64,000 nt of DNA from assembly GCF_016862895.1 (NCBI RefSeq), contig NZ_BONV01000009.1, positions 124,001-188,000 of the forward strand, read 5' to 3'. The first letter of the stretch is position 1. Each line of letters opens with the position of its first letter. This DNA comes from Planotetraspora kaengkrachanensis (lineage in GTDB: Bacteria > Actinomycetota > Actinomycetes > Streptosporangiales > Streptosporangiaceae). Made by a program: the position numbers and the translations under genes. Positions 32,575-41,418 of the stretch are shown piece by piece. The notes under the pieces are model-generated. The model was not told where the DNA came from. It saw only the letters and a list, made by a program, of their open reading frames with translations, and made no database searches.

Positions 32575-33962
32575 CAGCTGCGCTCCGCGGCGGACTCGTT
32601 CACGGGACCGTCCGGCGGCGGCTCGGCCGGGGCATCCGCCGCGGGCGGCGTCTCGAGCGGCACCGAGACGAATCGCGCCGCGACGGCCCCGATCGCCGTC
32701 AGCACGAACGGGTAGACGCACAGGTACACCCGGAACGCGAGTCCTGCGTCGGTGCCGGGATCGTCACCTGAGTTGTAGCCGAAGAACACGCCCAGGGACG
32801 TGAGCGCGAGTCCCGTCACGATCCCGTTGAGGCGGCTGAAGAAGCCGAACGCGGACAGGAAGAGCCCTTCGCGGTGCTCCCCGTTGCGTGACGCGTCGGC
32901 GTCCAGCACGCGCGCGACGATGAGGTCGTTCGTCGCGAGCATCCCCGACCACCCGACGCCGACGAGCGCACCCGCGGCGATCGCCGTGACGAGGTCGACA
33001 GCGAAGAACAAGGCCGCGAAGCCGGCAGCCAGGACCGCGAAGGCGAGTCGCCAGGTCCACAGGGCGCCGCGCCGCGCGACGACGCGCGTCCACACCGCGA
33101 GGCCGCCCGCCGAGATGAGGATGACGATGCCCTGAAGGTAGAGCGCGTTCCCGACCGGGAGCCCGAGCGAGTAGCGCACGTACAGCTGGATGCCCGAGAG
33201 CACGAGTGCCATGGCGATCCCGTAGCAGGCGCCGGTGAGCCCGACCGTCCAGAACATCGGGTTGCGCACGATCGACCACACGCTGCGCAGCAACTGCGGC
33301 CGCTCCCGCGTGGAGTAGCGGGGACTCTCGCGCGCGCCGAGCGCCATGAACACGATCACGACGAGCGCGACCGCGCCGTAGATGATCGCCGTGATCTGGA
33401 ACCCTTCGGTGGATTCCTCGGTGCCGAACACCTCTGTCGTGAGCAGCGGGGTGACGGCGAGCGAGATCACGAGCGCCACGAGCTGGAAGCCCTGGCGCAG
33501 GCTGTTGGCGACGGCGCGGTCGCGCTCCCTCGGGTACAGCTCAGGGAGCAGCGCGCCGTAGTTCGCGTTGAGCATCGAGTCGAAGGCCTCGCACAGGATC
33601 GCGAACACCGCGAACCAGAGCAGGAGTCCGACACCCTGCAAGGTCGCCGGCGCGGAGAAGAACGCGATCATGCAGGCCGCGAGCATCGGCGCGCCGACGA
33701 GCAGCCACGGCCGGCGTCTGCCGAACCGGCTTCGGGTGCGGTCGGACAGGTGGCCGAGCACCGGATTGTCGAGCGCGTCGATGATCGCGTAGATCACCAT
33801 GACCGCGCCGTACGCGCGGACGTCGAGCCCGAGAATGTCGACGTAGAAGAGGATCATCGATCCCTTGATCATGTTGATCGGGATCGAGGTGCCGAACATC
33901 CCGATGGCGTAACGCCACGCGGGAGTCCTTTCCTGGGTGGAGGCCGTATCGGGCTGGGACAC
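32574..33962 (-). CDS. GPH-type sugar:cation symporter (MFS)
   Basis: A 462-residue, 12-helix transporter of the glycoside-pentoside-hexuronide group: GSMILFYVDILGLDVRAYGAVMVIYAIIDALDNPVLGHLSDRTRSRFGRRRPWLLVG is the MelB-like signature with the helix-2 Asp and the R-rich loop. GTG start at 33962 with AGGAGG eight bases upstream. First gene of a two-gene operon with the deacetylase. The likely cargo is an N-acetylated di- or oligosaccharide. Confidence 0.9.
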   Translation of the reverse strand: MSQPDTASTQERTPAWRYAIGMFGTSIPINMIKGSMILFYVDILGLDVRAYGAVMVIYAIIDALDNPVLGHLSDRTRSRFGRRRPWLLVGAPMLAACMIAFFSAPATLQGVGLLLWFAVFAILCEAFDSMLNANYGALLPELYPRERDRAVANSLRQGFQLVALVISLAVTPLLTTEVFGTEESTEGFQITAIIYGAVALVVIVFMALGARESPRYSTRERPQLLRSVWSIVRNPMFWTVGLTGACYGIAMALVLSGIQLYVRYSLGLPVGNALYLQGIVILISAGGLAVWTRVVARRGALWTWRLAFAVLAAGFAALFFAVDLVTAIAAGALVGVGWSGMLATNDLIVARVLDADASRNGEHREGLFLSAFGFFSRLNGIVTGLALTSLGVFFGYNSGDDPGTDAGLAFRVYLCVYPFVLTAIGAVAARFVSVPLETPPAADAPAEPPPDGPVNESAAERS

Positions 33963-34228
33963 GCGATGACCCTCCTCGCTGGTGCCGTCGGTGTGCGCGG
34001 CATCACCTTCCTACTCCAAGGAGAACGCCGGGTGAAGTGCCGTCCCCCGACGACGAATCGTGATGCCCCGGACTCCGCTTCGCGACAGCCGGAGCACCTG
34101 GCGATGAGCCTCTGGCGTGGAACTCTTCAGTCAGACGGCACAGCTTCGACGTCGCCGTGGCCGAGAAGTTCGTCGCGACCCGGCCCGGGAAGACGTGCAC
34201 CGCACCGGTGCACGTGCAGACGAGAAGC

Positions 34229-34465
34229 ATGACCACCGGATCTGAGCGCGAGCGGCTGGCCAACCGGATCCGCACGGGATTCCGCGCGATGCCGGCCGGG
34301 CGCGGCGCAGATCTGGCCTACGGACGGCGGCTTCCCGGGCTGCTCCGCGCCGGCGGCCACGCGACCGAGGAGGAGATCGAGCGCCACCTGGCCAACGTGG
34401 CGGCCGGCGGCATGGACCTCGCGACCGCGCCGATGGTGTCGGCATGGGGACGCCGTCCGGGGTGA
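34229..34465 (+). pseudogene. C-terminal remnant of a class I SAM methyltransferase, with internal deletion
   Basis: Codes for SERERLANRIRTGFRAM, AYGRRLPGLLRAGG and then HATEEEIERHLANVAAGGMDLATAPMVSAWGRRP. The last block is the usual C-terminus of a common actinobacterial methyltransferase. The ~35 residues normally found between the second and third blocks are missing, and the SAM-binding half is absent. Not convincing as a functional gene. Confidence 0.55.
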
Positions 34466-34512
34466 ATCGCGCCGCGTTCCCGGGCCGCCCCGGAGACGGC
34501 TGGACGGCGGTG

Positions 34513-35343
34513 TCACGAGTCGCGGCGAGAGAAGCTGAGACTCGCCGCCCCCAGTGCCACGACCACATATACCGTCAGGACCGCGATGGCCGCGGGAGGT
34601 GACAGCAGATACGCCGACTCCTGGCCCGCGATCTGGGGAGCGAGGTTGGGAATCAGCACCGAGGCCACCCACAGATGGACGGGCTCGGGCAGCATGTGCG
34701 CGAACATCGGCACCACCAGGGTGAGTGCCCCCATCACCGCTGTCGTCGCCGCCGCCGACCGCAGGACCACTCCCAGTCCCAACGCCACGAGGCCGGTGGC
34801 GAGGGTGGTGACGGCCGTACCGGCCGCGGAAGGGACCGACTCCCACCAGTGAGCCCAGGGATTGAGCGGTGCGGGCCGGTCACCGAGGATGAGCATGGCG
34901 CCGATCTGTGACAGGCCCGCGAACAGCACGCCGCCGGCAAGGGCTACGCAGGCGACCACCACGGTCTTGGCGGCCAGCAGCAGCCGCCGCTGGGGAACCA
35001 CGACCAGGCTGGGCGCGATGGACCCGGTCGAGTACTCGGACGTGATGGCCAGGACACCGAGCGAGCCGATGAAGAACGCCACGAGCGGCATGACGGCGAC
35101 GGCTGGATCGGCGCTCTCGAAGGACGCCTGCTCCTGCGGTGTGGCCTGATCGTAGGAGGCGACGTGGCTCATGATGACGACCAGGCCGATCAGGGTGCAC
35201 GCGGCCGCTCCGGCCCAGACCGCCCACGTGGAGCGCATGGTCCGGAGCTTGAGCCATTCCGCCGCGACGACGTCCATCACGGATGTGACCCCGGCCACGG
35301 CCGTTTCGGCCGGGGCATTCCTCGGCGGTGCTGTCTGCGTCAT
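34513..35343 (-). CDS. ABC-2 type transporter permease
   Basis: A 276-residue membrane protein with about six helices, of the BcrB/NatB-like group: AAEWLKLRTMRSTWAVWAGA at the first helix, FFIGSLGVLAITSEYSTGSIAPSL in the second, and NPWAHWWESVPSAAG before the last helices. Its ATG overlaps the stop of the ATPase gene (ATGA). The pair forms an exporter of unknown cargo, possibly an antibiotic or lipid. Confidence 0.9.
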   Translation of the reverse strand: MTQTAPPRNAPAETAVAGVTSVMDVVAAEWLKLRTMRSTWAVWAGAAACTLIGLVVIMSHVASYDQATPQEQASFESADPAVAVMPLVAFFIGSLGVLAITSEYSTGSIAPSLVVVPQRRLLLAAKTVVVACVALAGGVLFAGLSQIGAMLILGDRPAPLNPWAHWWESVPSAAGTAVTTLATGLVALGLGVVLRSAAATTAVMGALTLVVPMFAHMLPEPVHLWVASVLIPNLAPQIAGQESAYLLSPPAAIAVLTVYVVVALGAASLSFSRRDS

Positions 35344-36278
35344 GCGGATCCCAGGCCCTTTCTGCCGCCGCCGCGATGGTCGGCGGTGCGATGGTCGGCG
35401 GCCTCGTCGGTCATTTCGAGGTAGATGTCCTCGAGCGTGGCGCTGCGCTGCGTCAGCTCGTGAATCGGGATGCGCCGCTCGGCGGCGAGATCGCCGATCG
35501 TGGCGGTGTCGGCGCCCGTCACGACAAGGCGGTCCTGCGGCCCTGACGACACCGACATGCCGGCGGCCTGCAGGATCCCGCCCAGTTCCAGGTGCCTCGG
35601 GGATCGGACCAGGACGTCGCGGTAGAAACGCTTGGCGAGGTCCTCCATCGAGGACTCGGCGATCAGCCTGCCCCGTCCGATGATGAGCACGTGGTCGACG
35701 GTCAGGGCCATCTCGCTCATCAGGTGACTGGACAGCAGAACCGTCCGGCCTTCCGCGGCGAGCGTGCGCATCAGGCCGCGCATCCAGCGGATGCCCTCGG
35801 CGTCCAGGCCGTTCACCGGTTCGTCCAGCAGGATGACGCCGGGATCGCCGAGCAGTGCCGCCGCGATGCCGAGCCGCTGCCGCATGCCGAGCGAGAATCC
35901 CCCGACACGCTTGTGCGCCACGCCCTGCAGCCCCATCTGCTCCAGCAACGTCATGATCCTGGCGGAGGCGATGCGGTGACTGCGGGCCAGGCAGGCGAGA
36001 TGCTTGAACGCGGTGCGCCCCGGATGCAAGGTGCCGGCGTCGAGCAGCGCGCCCACCTCGTACAGCGGGCGGCTGATCTCCGCGTATCGACGCCCGTTGA
36101 CCAGGGCCACGCCGGACGTCGGGCCATGCAGGCCCACGATGACGCGCAAGGTCGTGGATTTCCCCGCGCCGTTGGGCCCGAGAAAGCCCGTCACCCTCCC
36201 GGGGGAGACCTGGAAGGACAGCCGGTCCAAGGCGAGCGTGGAGCCGTATCGCTTCGTCAACTCTCTTACTTCGATCAC
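35340..36278 (-). CDS. ABC transporter ATP-binding protein (BcrA/CcmA type)
   Basis: A 312-residue ATPase: Walker A GPNGAGKST (~34-42), signature FSLGMRQRLGIA, Walker B VILLDEPVNGLD, switch His in LLSSHL. The C-terminal ~90 residues carry the ATLEDIYLEMT regulatory segment typical of drug exporters. First gene of the pair, divergent from the histidine kinase gene; the ~225-base gap between them has no clear dyad. Confidence 0.93.
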   Translation of the reverse strand: MIEVRELTKRYGSTLALDRLSFQVSPGRVTGFLGPNGAGKSTTLRVIVGLHGPTSGVALVNGRRYAEISRPLYEVGALLDAGTLHPGRTAFKHLACLARSHRIASARIMTLLEQMGLQGVAHKRVGGFSLGMRQRLGIAAALLGDPGVILLDEPVNGLDAEGIRWMRGLMRTLAAEGRTVLLSSHLMSEMALTVDHVLIIGRGRLIAESSMEDLAKRFYRDVLVRSPRHLELGGILQAAGMSVSSGPQDRLVVTGADTATIGDLAAERRIPIHELTQRSATLEDIYLEMTDEAADHRTADHRGGGRKGLGSA

Positions 36279-36503
36279 ATGAACACGGTGACGAATCCAC
36301 CCCTCCCGGCGCGTCTGGCCGAGGTCGGAACTTCCGCGTCCGTCTACGGGCGTACACAGGCGACTACCGGCTCAGGCCTGGGGTGCATGCGGCGCGGGGC
36401 GGCGGCGCGGCGTGCACGAGCCGGCGGTATGGCCCCGGGTGGATGCGGGATGTCCTACCACGGGCAGATGCCGGATGATCTGGTGAGGGGATACCTTCTC
36501 GTC

Positions 36504-37703
36504 ATGACGTGGGCTCGGCGGCTTGACGGGCGGGACGTCGCCGACGTGGCGGCGGCGGTCCTCATGGCGCTGATCGTCGCGTACACCCTCGTCGATCCGC
36601 CGGGGCAGTTGTCATCGTGGCCCACGTGGTCCGCCTGGCCGGTGGCGGCGGTCGTCAGCTTTCCGATTGCGATGCGGCGGCGCCGGCCACGGGCCATGCT
36701 CGCCCTCGCGTGCACCACGGGGGTGCTCGCGACCGTGACCGGTGCCGCCGTGGTCGGCGCGATCTCGGTGACTTTCACTCCCACCGTGTTCGTGCTCTAC
36801 ATGGTGGCGGCCACCACCTCGGTCGTCTGGTCGTTGACGGGCTTGGCGGCCTGCCTGTCCGCCGCGGTGACCGCGGTCCTGATCTTCTATGCGCAGGTGC
36901 TCCCCGGTCTCGCCCCCGCGGCGTCGCCCACTGAGCTGCCGCCGTACTGGCCGGTCGAGATCGGCGTGATCGGTGTCCTCCTGACCGCCGTGTGGGCCGT
37001 CGGGGCCGTCGTCCGCTGGAAGCGGGAGACGACCGCTCGCCTCGTTCGTCACCTCGCCGAGGCCGCGGTGGCCGACGAGCGCAGGCGCATCGCCAGGGAA
37101 CTGCATGACGTCATCGGCCACAGCATGAGCCTGATCACCGTCAAGGCCACCGTGGCCAACCATGTCGCCGACGCCCGTCCGCAGGAGGTGCGCGCCGCGC
37201 TGGCCGTCATCGAGCAGACCAGCCGGAGCACGCTCAACGAGATCCGCCGAGTGCTGAACCTCCTGCGCTCCGACGGCGATCCCCAGCAGGCCCATGTGCC
37301 CGTTCCCGGCATGGCGGACCTGCCCGAGCTGGCCGCCCACGCCCGCTCGGCCGGAGTCGAGGTGGACCTGACCGTCCGCGAAGAGGTGGCGCTGCCTCCC
37401 GCGGTCGCGGTGTCGGTGTACCGAATCGTGCAACAGGCCCTGACCAACGTCGTCACCCACGCCGCGCCCACCCGCTGCTCGGTCACCGTCGACGTCGACG
37501 GGCGGGAGGCCGTGATCGAGGTCGTCGACGACGGCTCCCGCCATGCCCGGCCGCCGCGAGCGGGCCGAGGCGGTCACGGCCTCATCGGCATGCGCGAGCG
37601 CGCCAACATGTACGGAGGCACGTTCAGCGCGGGCCGCCGGCCCGAAGGAGGCTTTCGCGTGTCAGCACGTCTGCCCTACGACCCGACCGGCACCGAGGCA
37701 TGA
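36504..37703 (+). CDS. NarL-type sensor histidine kinase
   Basis: A 399-residue kinase with about five N-terminal helices (to ~170), then HisKA_3 with phospho-acceptor His201 in ERRRIARELHDVIGHSMSLI and an HATPase domain (QQALTNVVTHA, GRGGHGLIGMRERANMYGG). The ATG at 36504 lies six bases after TACCTT, compatible with a leaderless message; in-frame starts at 36468 and 36483 exist. It overlaps the response regulator gene by four bases. It may sense a cell-envelope drug or lipid and control the flanking exporters; this is inference from position. Confidence 0.92.
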   Translation: MTWARRLDGRDVADVAAAVLMALIVAYTLVDPPGQLSSWPTWSAWPVAAVVSFPIAMRRRRPRAMLALACTTGVLATVTGAAVVGAISVTFTPTVFVLYMVAATTSVVWSLTGLAACLSAAVTAVLIFYAQVLPGLAPAASPTELPPYWPVEIGVIGVLLTAVWAVGAVVRWKRETTARLVRHLAEAAVADERRRIARELHDVIGHSMSLITVKATVANHVADARPQEVRAALAVIEQTSRSTLNEIRRVLNLLRSDGDPQQAHVPVPGMADLPELAAHARSAGVEVDLTVREEVALPPAVAVSVYRIVQQALTNVVTHAAPTRCSVTVDVDGREAVIEVVDDGSRHARPPRAGRGGHGLIGMRERANMYGGTFSAGRRPEGGFRVSARLPYDPTGTEA

Positions 37704-38401
37704 CCGCCGGCACCGCTTCGCACCCGCCACCGCCCGTCCGGGTCCTGCTCGCCGAGGACCAGGTCCTGGTCCGCGACAGTTTCAAGGTGCTCATCGACGC
37801 CACACCGGGGATGACCACGGTGGGCGAGGCCGGCACCGGCGTCGAAGCCGTGCTCATGGCCCGCCAACTGCGACCCGACGTCGTTCTCATGGACGTGCGC
37901 ATGCCGGACATGGACGGCATCGAGGCGACCCGGCAAATCTGCGCCGACCCCGCGTGTTCCGGCGTGCGCGTGCTGATCGTCACCACGTTCGACCTGGACG
38001 AATACGTGTACGCGTCCCTGCGGGCAGGTGCGAGCGGCTTCCTCCTCAAGAGCGCCACCGCGACCGAACTCCTGGCCGCCATCCAGGTCGTCGCCTCCGG
38101 CGAAGCCCTGCTCGCGCCCACGGTGACCCGCCGGCTGATCACCGAATTCCTGCAGGGCCCTCCCCTCGCCCCGGTCGTGCGAGACCTCGGCGCCGTCACC
38201 CCGCGCGAGCGGGAGGTGCTCACCCTCATCGGCAGGGGAATGTCCAACTCCGAGATCGCCGAATACCTTCACCTCACCGTCGGCACGGTCAAGACCCACA
38301 TCGGCCGTCTCCTGGCCAAGCTGCACGCCCGGGACCGGGCCCAACTCGTCATCGCCGCCTACGAAGGCGGGCTCATCGCCATCCCGGACGGACGCCGGTA
38401 A
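37700..38401 (+). CDS. NarL/LuxR-type response regulator
   Basis: A 233-residue two-domain regulator. Receiver with acidic Asp19-Asp20-type pocket (LAEDQ), phospho-acceptor Asp65 (VVLMDVRMPDMDG) and Lys in LLKSATATEL; LuxR-type HTH from ~residue 165 (TPREREVLTLIGRGMSNSEIAEYLHLTVGTVKTHIGRLLAKL). ATG overlaps the kinase stop (ATGA). Probable targets are the divergent ABC pair and the DrrAB-like operon that starts 198 bases downstream. Confidence 0.95.
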   Translation: MTAGTASHPPPPVRVLLAEDQVLVRDSFKVLIDATPGMTTVGEAGTGVEAVLMARQLRPDVVLMDVRMPDMDGIEATRQICADPACSGVRVLIVTTFDLDEYVYASLRAGASGFLLKSATATELLAAIQVVASGEALLAPTVTRRLITEFLQGPPLAPVVRDLGAVTPREREVLTLIGRGMSNSEIAEYLHLTVGTVKTHIGRLLAKLHARDRAQLVIAAYEGGLIAIPDGRR

Positions 38402-38526
38402 CCGGTCTCCGTGCGGGGCGGGCTTCGTCTCCATCTCTGCGCGGTTCACCTTGCACGCACATGCGTCTGACGGTCGACCGAATCACTTAAATATCCAACT
38501 GATCGACGAATCAACAGGGCGAAATC

Positions 38527-38555
38527 TTGAAATAAGTCTGCACGCTGAGTACATT
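38527..38555 (+). promoter_or_regulatory. Promoter of the DrrAB-like operon
   Basis: -35 TTGAAA (38527-38532), 17-base spacer, -10 TACATT (38550-38555), about 43 bases before the ATPase ATG. The AT-rich block just upstream (38485-38525) may hold the response-regulator site. Confidence 0.65.
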
Positions 38556-38598
38556 CGGGCTCCGGCGCGCCCGTAATTCCCGCTGCGGAGGAGCATGG

Positions 38599-39552
38599 AT
38601 GACCGACTCGTCGACAGTGCTGATCGATGCGCAGGGGCTGCGGAAGGTCTACGGCCGGCCGGGAGACAAGGCGGGTTTCACGGCCGTCGACGGGATCGAC
38701 TTCCAGGTGCGCCGGGGAGAGGCCTTCGGGGTGCTCGGCGCGAACGGAGCCGGGAAGTCGTCGACCATGCGCATGATCGCTTGCGTGTCTCCGCCCACGG
38801 CGGGGAGTCTGCGCATCCTCGGCTACGACAGTGGCGCCGACGGAGCGAAGATCCGGGCGCGACTCGGCGTCGTGCCACAGGACGACACGATCGACACCGA
38901 ACTGACCGTGCGCGAGAACCTCCTGATCTACGGCCGCTATTTCGGGCTGTCATGGAAGGTTCTGCGCGAGCGGAGCACGCGACTGCTGGAGTTCACCCGC
39001 CTGTCCGAGAAGGCCGATGACGCGGTCGCGACCCTCTCCGGCGGCATGCGGAGGCGGCTCACCATCGCACGCGCCCTCATCAACGAGCCTGAGATCGTGC
39101 TGCTCGACGAGCCGACGACCGGGCTCGACCCGCAGGCCCGCCACCTGCTCTGGGAGCGGTTGTTCCAGCTCAAGCAGGACGGCGTGACCTTGTTGCTCAC
39201 CACGCATTACATGGACGAAGCCGAGCAAATATGCGACAGGCTGGTGGTGATGGACGCCGGCAAGATCGTCGCCGAGGGCGCGCCCGCCGAGCTGATCGCC
39301 CGCTACACCCTGCGCGAGGTGCTGGAGTTGCGGTTCGCCCCGGGAGAGCGGCAGATCATGACCGACAAGTGCCGCGGCCTCGCCGAGCGCATGGAAGAAC
39401 TGCCTGACCGGCTTCTGCTCTCCACTGACAACGGCGAGGAGACACTGAGCGCCGTGCACCGGCAGGGCGTCCAGCCGCTGACGGCGCTGGTCCGGCGGTC
39501 CAGCCTGGAGGACGTCTTCCTCACCCTGACCGGACGTTCTCTTCTCGACTGA
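38599..39552 (+). CDS. DrrA-type ABC transporter ATP-binding protein
   Basis: A 317-residue ATPase: Walker A GANGAGKSS, Q-loop GVVPQDDTIDTELTVRENL, signature LSGGMRRRLTIA, Walker B VLLDEPTTGLD, H-loop LLTTHYMDEAEQICDR, and the C-terminal SSLEDVFLTLTGRSL. This is the DrrA/NodI group that exports drugs, glycolipids or lipo-oligosaccharides. GGAGGAG five bases before the ATG. Followed by two permeases in the same operon. Confidence 0.94.
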   Translation: MTDSSTVLIDAQGLRKVYGRPGDKAGFTAVDGIDFQVRRGEAFGVLGANGAGKSSTMRMIACVSPPTAGSLRILGYDSGADGAKIRARLGVVPQDDTIDTELTVRENLLIYGRYFGLSWKVLRERSTRLLEFTRLSEKADDAVATLSGGMRRRLTIARALINEPEIVLLDEPTTGLDPQARHLLWERLFQLKQDGVTLLLTTHYMDEAEQICDRLVVMDAGKIVAEGAPAELIARYTLREVLELRFAPGERQIMTDKCRGLAERMEELPDRLLLSTDNGEETLSAVHRQGVQPLTALVRRSSLEDVFLTLTGRSLLD

Positions 39553-39578
39553 TCCCCCAGCGACCGCACCGAGGAGAC

Positions 39579-40373
39579 ATGCACACACTCGCCAGGGCGT
39601 TCTCGGCGCCGGCGTTCCGCGAGCTCGGCTACTGGCTGTTCCGCTACCGCCGCACGTGGCGCGGCTCGATCGTGATCAGCATCGGCAATCCGCTGCTCTT
39701 CCTGACCGCGCTCGGGCTGGGGCTGGGCACGCTGGTCGACCGCGAGGACAGCGCGTACCTGCACGGCCATTCGTACCTGACGTTCATCCTGCCGGGCATA
39801 CTGATCGCCGGCGTCATGCAGACCGCCTTCCTCGAAGCGTCCGGCCCCGTCATGCAGAGCGCCATGTCACGCGGCAGCTACCGCGCCGCCGCCTCGACTC
39901 CGCTGGAGCCGGCGGGCATCCTGTACGGGCACCTGATGTACTGGATCCTCCGGGCCACGCAGAACGCCGTTCTGTTCACCTGCGTGAGCATGTTCTTCGG
40001 CACCGTCGATCCTGCCAGGGCGCCGTTGCTCGTGCTGGTCGCGGTGCTGGTCGCGGTGGCCTTCGCCGCGCCGGCGGCGGCCTGGGCGGTGACCGTGACC
40101 CGCCCCTCCCAGATCAACGTGATGTTCCGGTTCGTGGTCCTGCCGCTCTACATGTTCTCCGGCACGTTCTTCCCGATCGAGCAGTTGCCGGTCTCGCTGC
40201 AATGGGTGGCGTGGGCGACACCCCTTTGGCACGGCGTCGACCTCGGCCGCACGGTCGCGCTGGGCACGGCCACGCCGTACGGCGTGCTGATCCACATCGG
40301 CTACCTGAGCGTGATGGTGGTCATCGGCCTGTACGTGGCCCGCCGTACCTACCGCCGCAAGCTGTACGTCTGA
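39579..40373 (+). CDS. ABC-2 permease (NodJ/DrrB-like), first of two
   Basis: A 264-residue six-helix permease: FRYRRTWRGSIVISIGNPLLFLTALGLGLG, YLTFILPGILIAGVMQTAFLEAS, MFRFVVLPLYMFSGTFFPIEQLP and the C-terminal VARRTYRRKL. GAGGAGAC before the ATG; 26-base gap after the ATPase. Probably forms a heterodimer with the following permease. Confidence 0.93.
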   Translation: MHTLARAFSAPAFRELGYWLFRYRRTWRGSIVISIGNPLLFLTALGLGLGTLVDREDSAYLHGHSYLTFILPGILIAGVMQTAFLEASGPVMQSAMSRGSYRAAASTPLEPAGILYGHLMYWILRATQNAVLFTCVSMFFGTVDPARAPLLVLVAVLVAVAFAAPAAAWAVTVTRPSQINVMFRFVVLPLYMFSGTFFPIEQLPVSLQWVAWATPLWHGVDLGRTVALGTATPYGVLIHIGYLSVMVVIGLYVARRTYRRKLYV

Positions 40374-40405
40374 GAAGGCCGTACGTCCGAAAAGAAGGAG
40401 GCTTC

Positions 40406-41209
40406 GTGACGGCGATGCCGACCGGCGCACCCGCCGGGAACCCCGTGCGCCCGGGCCGCGCGTGGACGATGGTCGAGCGCAACCTGATGATCTACCGCCA
40501 CACGTGGCCGGTCCTGCTCGCCGAGATCTTCGAACCCATGTTGTACCTGCTGGCGTTCGGCGTGGGCGTCGGCCTGCTCGTCGGCGACGTGCCGGGCCTG
40601 GGCGCCTCGGTTTCCTATCCGCAGTTCGTGGCCCCGGCACTGCTCGCCACCGCCGCGATGAACGGGGCCATGAACGAGACCACGTTCAACATGTACGGCA
40701 AGCTCACCACGGACAAGACGTACGAGTCGATCCTCACCACGCCCATGTCGGTCCGCTCTGTGGCGCTGGGCGAGGTCTTCTGGGCCCTCGTGCGCGGGGC
40801 CATCGTCGCCACCGTGTTCCTGGTCGTCGTGAGCATCTTCGGCCTGGCCGAACTGCCCGGGGCGCTCCTGGTCATCCCGAGCGCTCTGCTCATCGGATTC
40901 GCCTTCGCCGCGATGGGGCTGCTCACGGTGACGTTCCTACGGAGCTGGCAGGACTTCCAGCTGATCCAACTGGTGATGCTCCCCATGTTCCTGTTCGCCA
41001 CCACCTTCTTCCCGCTGAGCGTCTACCCGCGTGCGGTCCAGGTGTTCGTGGAGGTCCTTCCGCTCTACCACAGCGTCGAGTTGGTCCGGGCGGCCTTCCT
41101 CGGCACCGGCGGCGGGTACCCCGCCATCGCCGTGATCTATCTCGCCGTGCTCGGCGTCGTGGCGCTGGCCATCGCCGTACGCCGATTGGAAGACACGTTG
41201 CGTCCCTAA
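40406..41209 (+). CDS. ABC-2 permease (NodJ/DrrB-like), second of two
   Basis: A 267-residue six-helix permease related to the first: MIYRHTWPVLLAEIFEPMLYLLAFGVGVG, FVAPALLATAAMNGAMNE, MLPMFLFATTFFPLSVYPRAVQ and RRLEDTLRP at the end. GTG start at 40406 with AAGGAGG five bases upstream. The heteromeric arrangement (one ATPase, two permeases) matches DrrABC/NodIJ relatives. Confidence 0.93.
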   Translation: MTAMPTGAPAGNPVRPGRAWTMVERNLMIYRHTWPVLLAEIFEPMLYLLAFGVGVGLLVGDVPGLGASVSYPQFVAPALLATAAMNGAMNETTFNMYGKLTTDKTYESILTTPMSVRSVALGEVFWALVRGAIVATVFLVVVSIFGLAELPGALLVIPSALLIGFAFAAMGLLTVTFLRSWQDFQLIQLVMLPMFLFATTFFPLSVYPRAVQVFVEVLPLYHSVELVRAAFLGTGGGYPAIAVIYLAVLGVVALAIAVRRLEDTLRP

Positions 41210-41311
41210 CGTGACAACGGCTTCCGGCCGGCGATCCGGCAGTTCCTCTGGCCGATAATCCGGACGACCTTTATGAGGGAAAAACCCTGAGAACGACACG
41301 ATAATTAGCAA

Positions 41312-41329
41312 ATGGCCAGATGTGGCCAT
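41312..41329. repeat. Dyad between the exporter operon and the secreted-protein gene
   Basis: ATGGCCA-GATG-TGGCCAT, a perfect 7-bp arm dyad in an AT-rich stretch, 103 bases after the permease stop and about 90 before the secreted-protein gene. No T-run, so an operator is more likely than a terminator. Confidence 0.5.
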
Positions 41330-41358
41330 ATTTCAATAGATGTCGAGTCCTATGGTCA

Positions 41359-41387
41359 TTGAGCGTTAGAGTCACCATGCGTAAACC
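41359..41387 (+). promoter_or_regulatory. Possible promoter of the secreted-protein gene
   Basis: -35-like TTGAGC (41359-41364), 17-base spacer, -10-like TAAACC (41382-41387), about 30 bases before the ATG. Moderate matches only. Confidence 0.4.
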
Positions 41388-41418
41388 CTCCAGTCAGCGA
41401 CATCTCGCAAGGAGCCGC

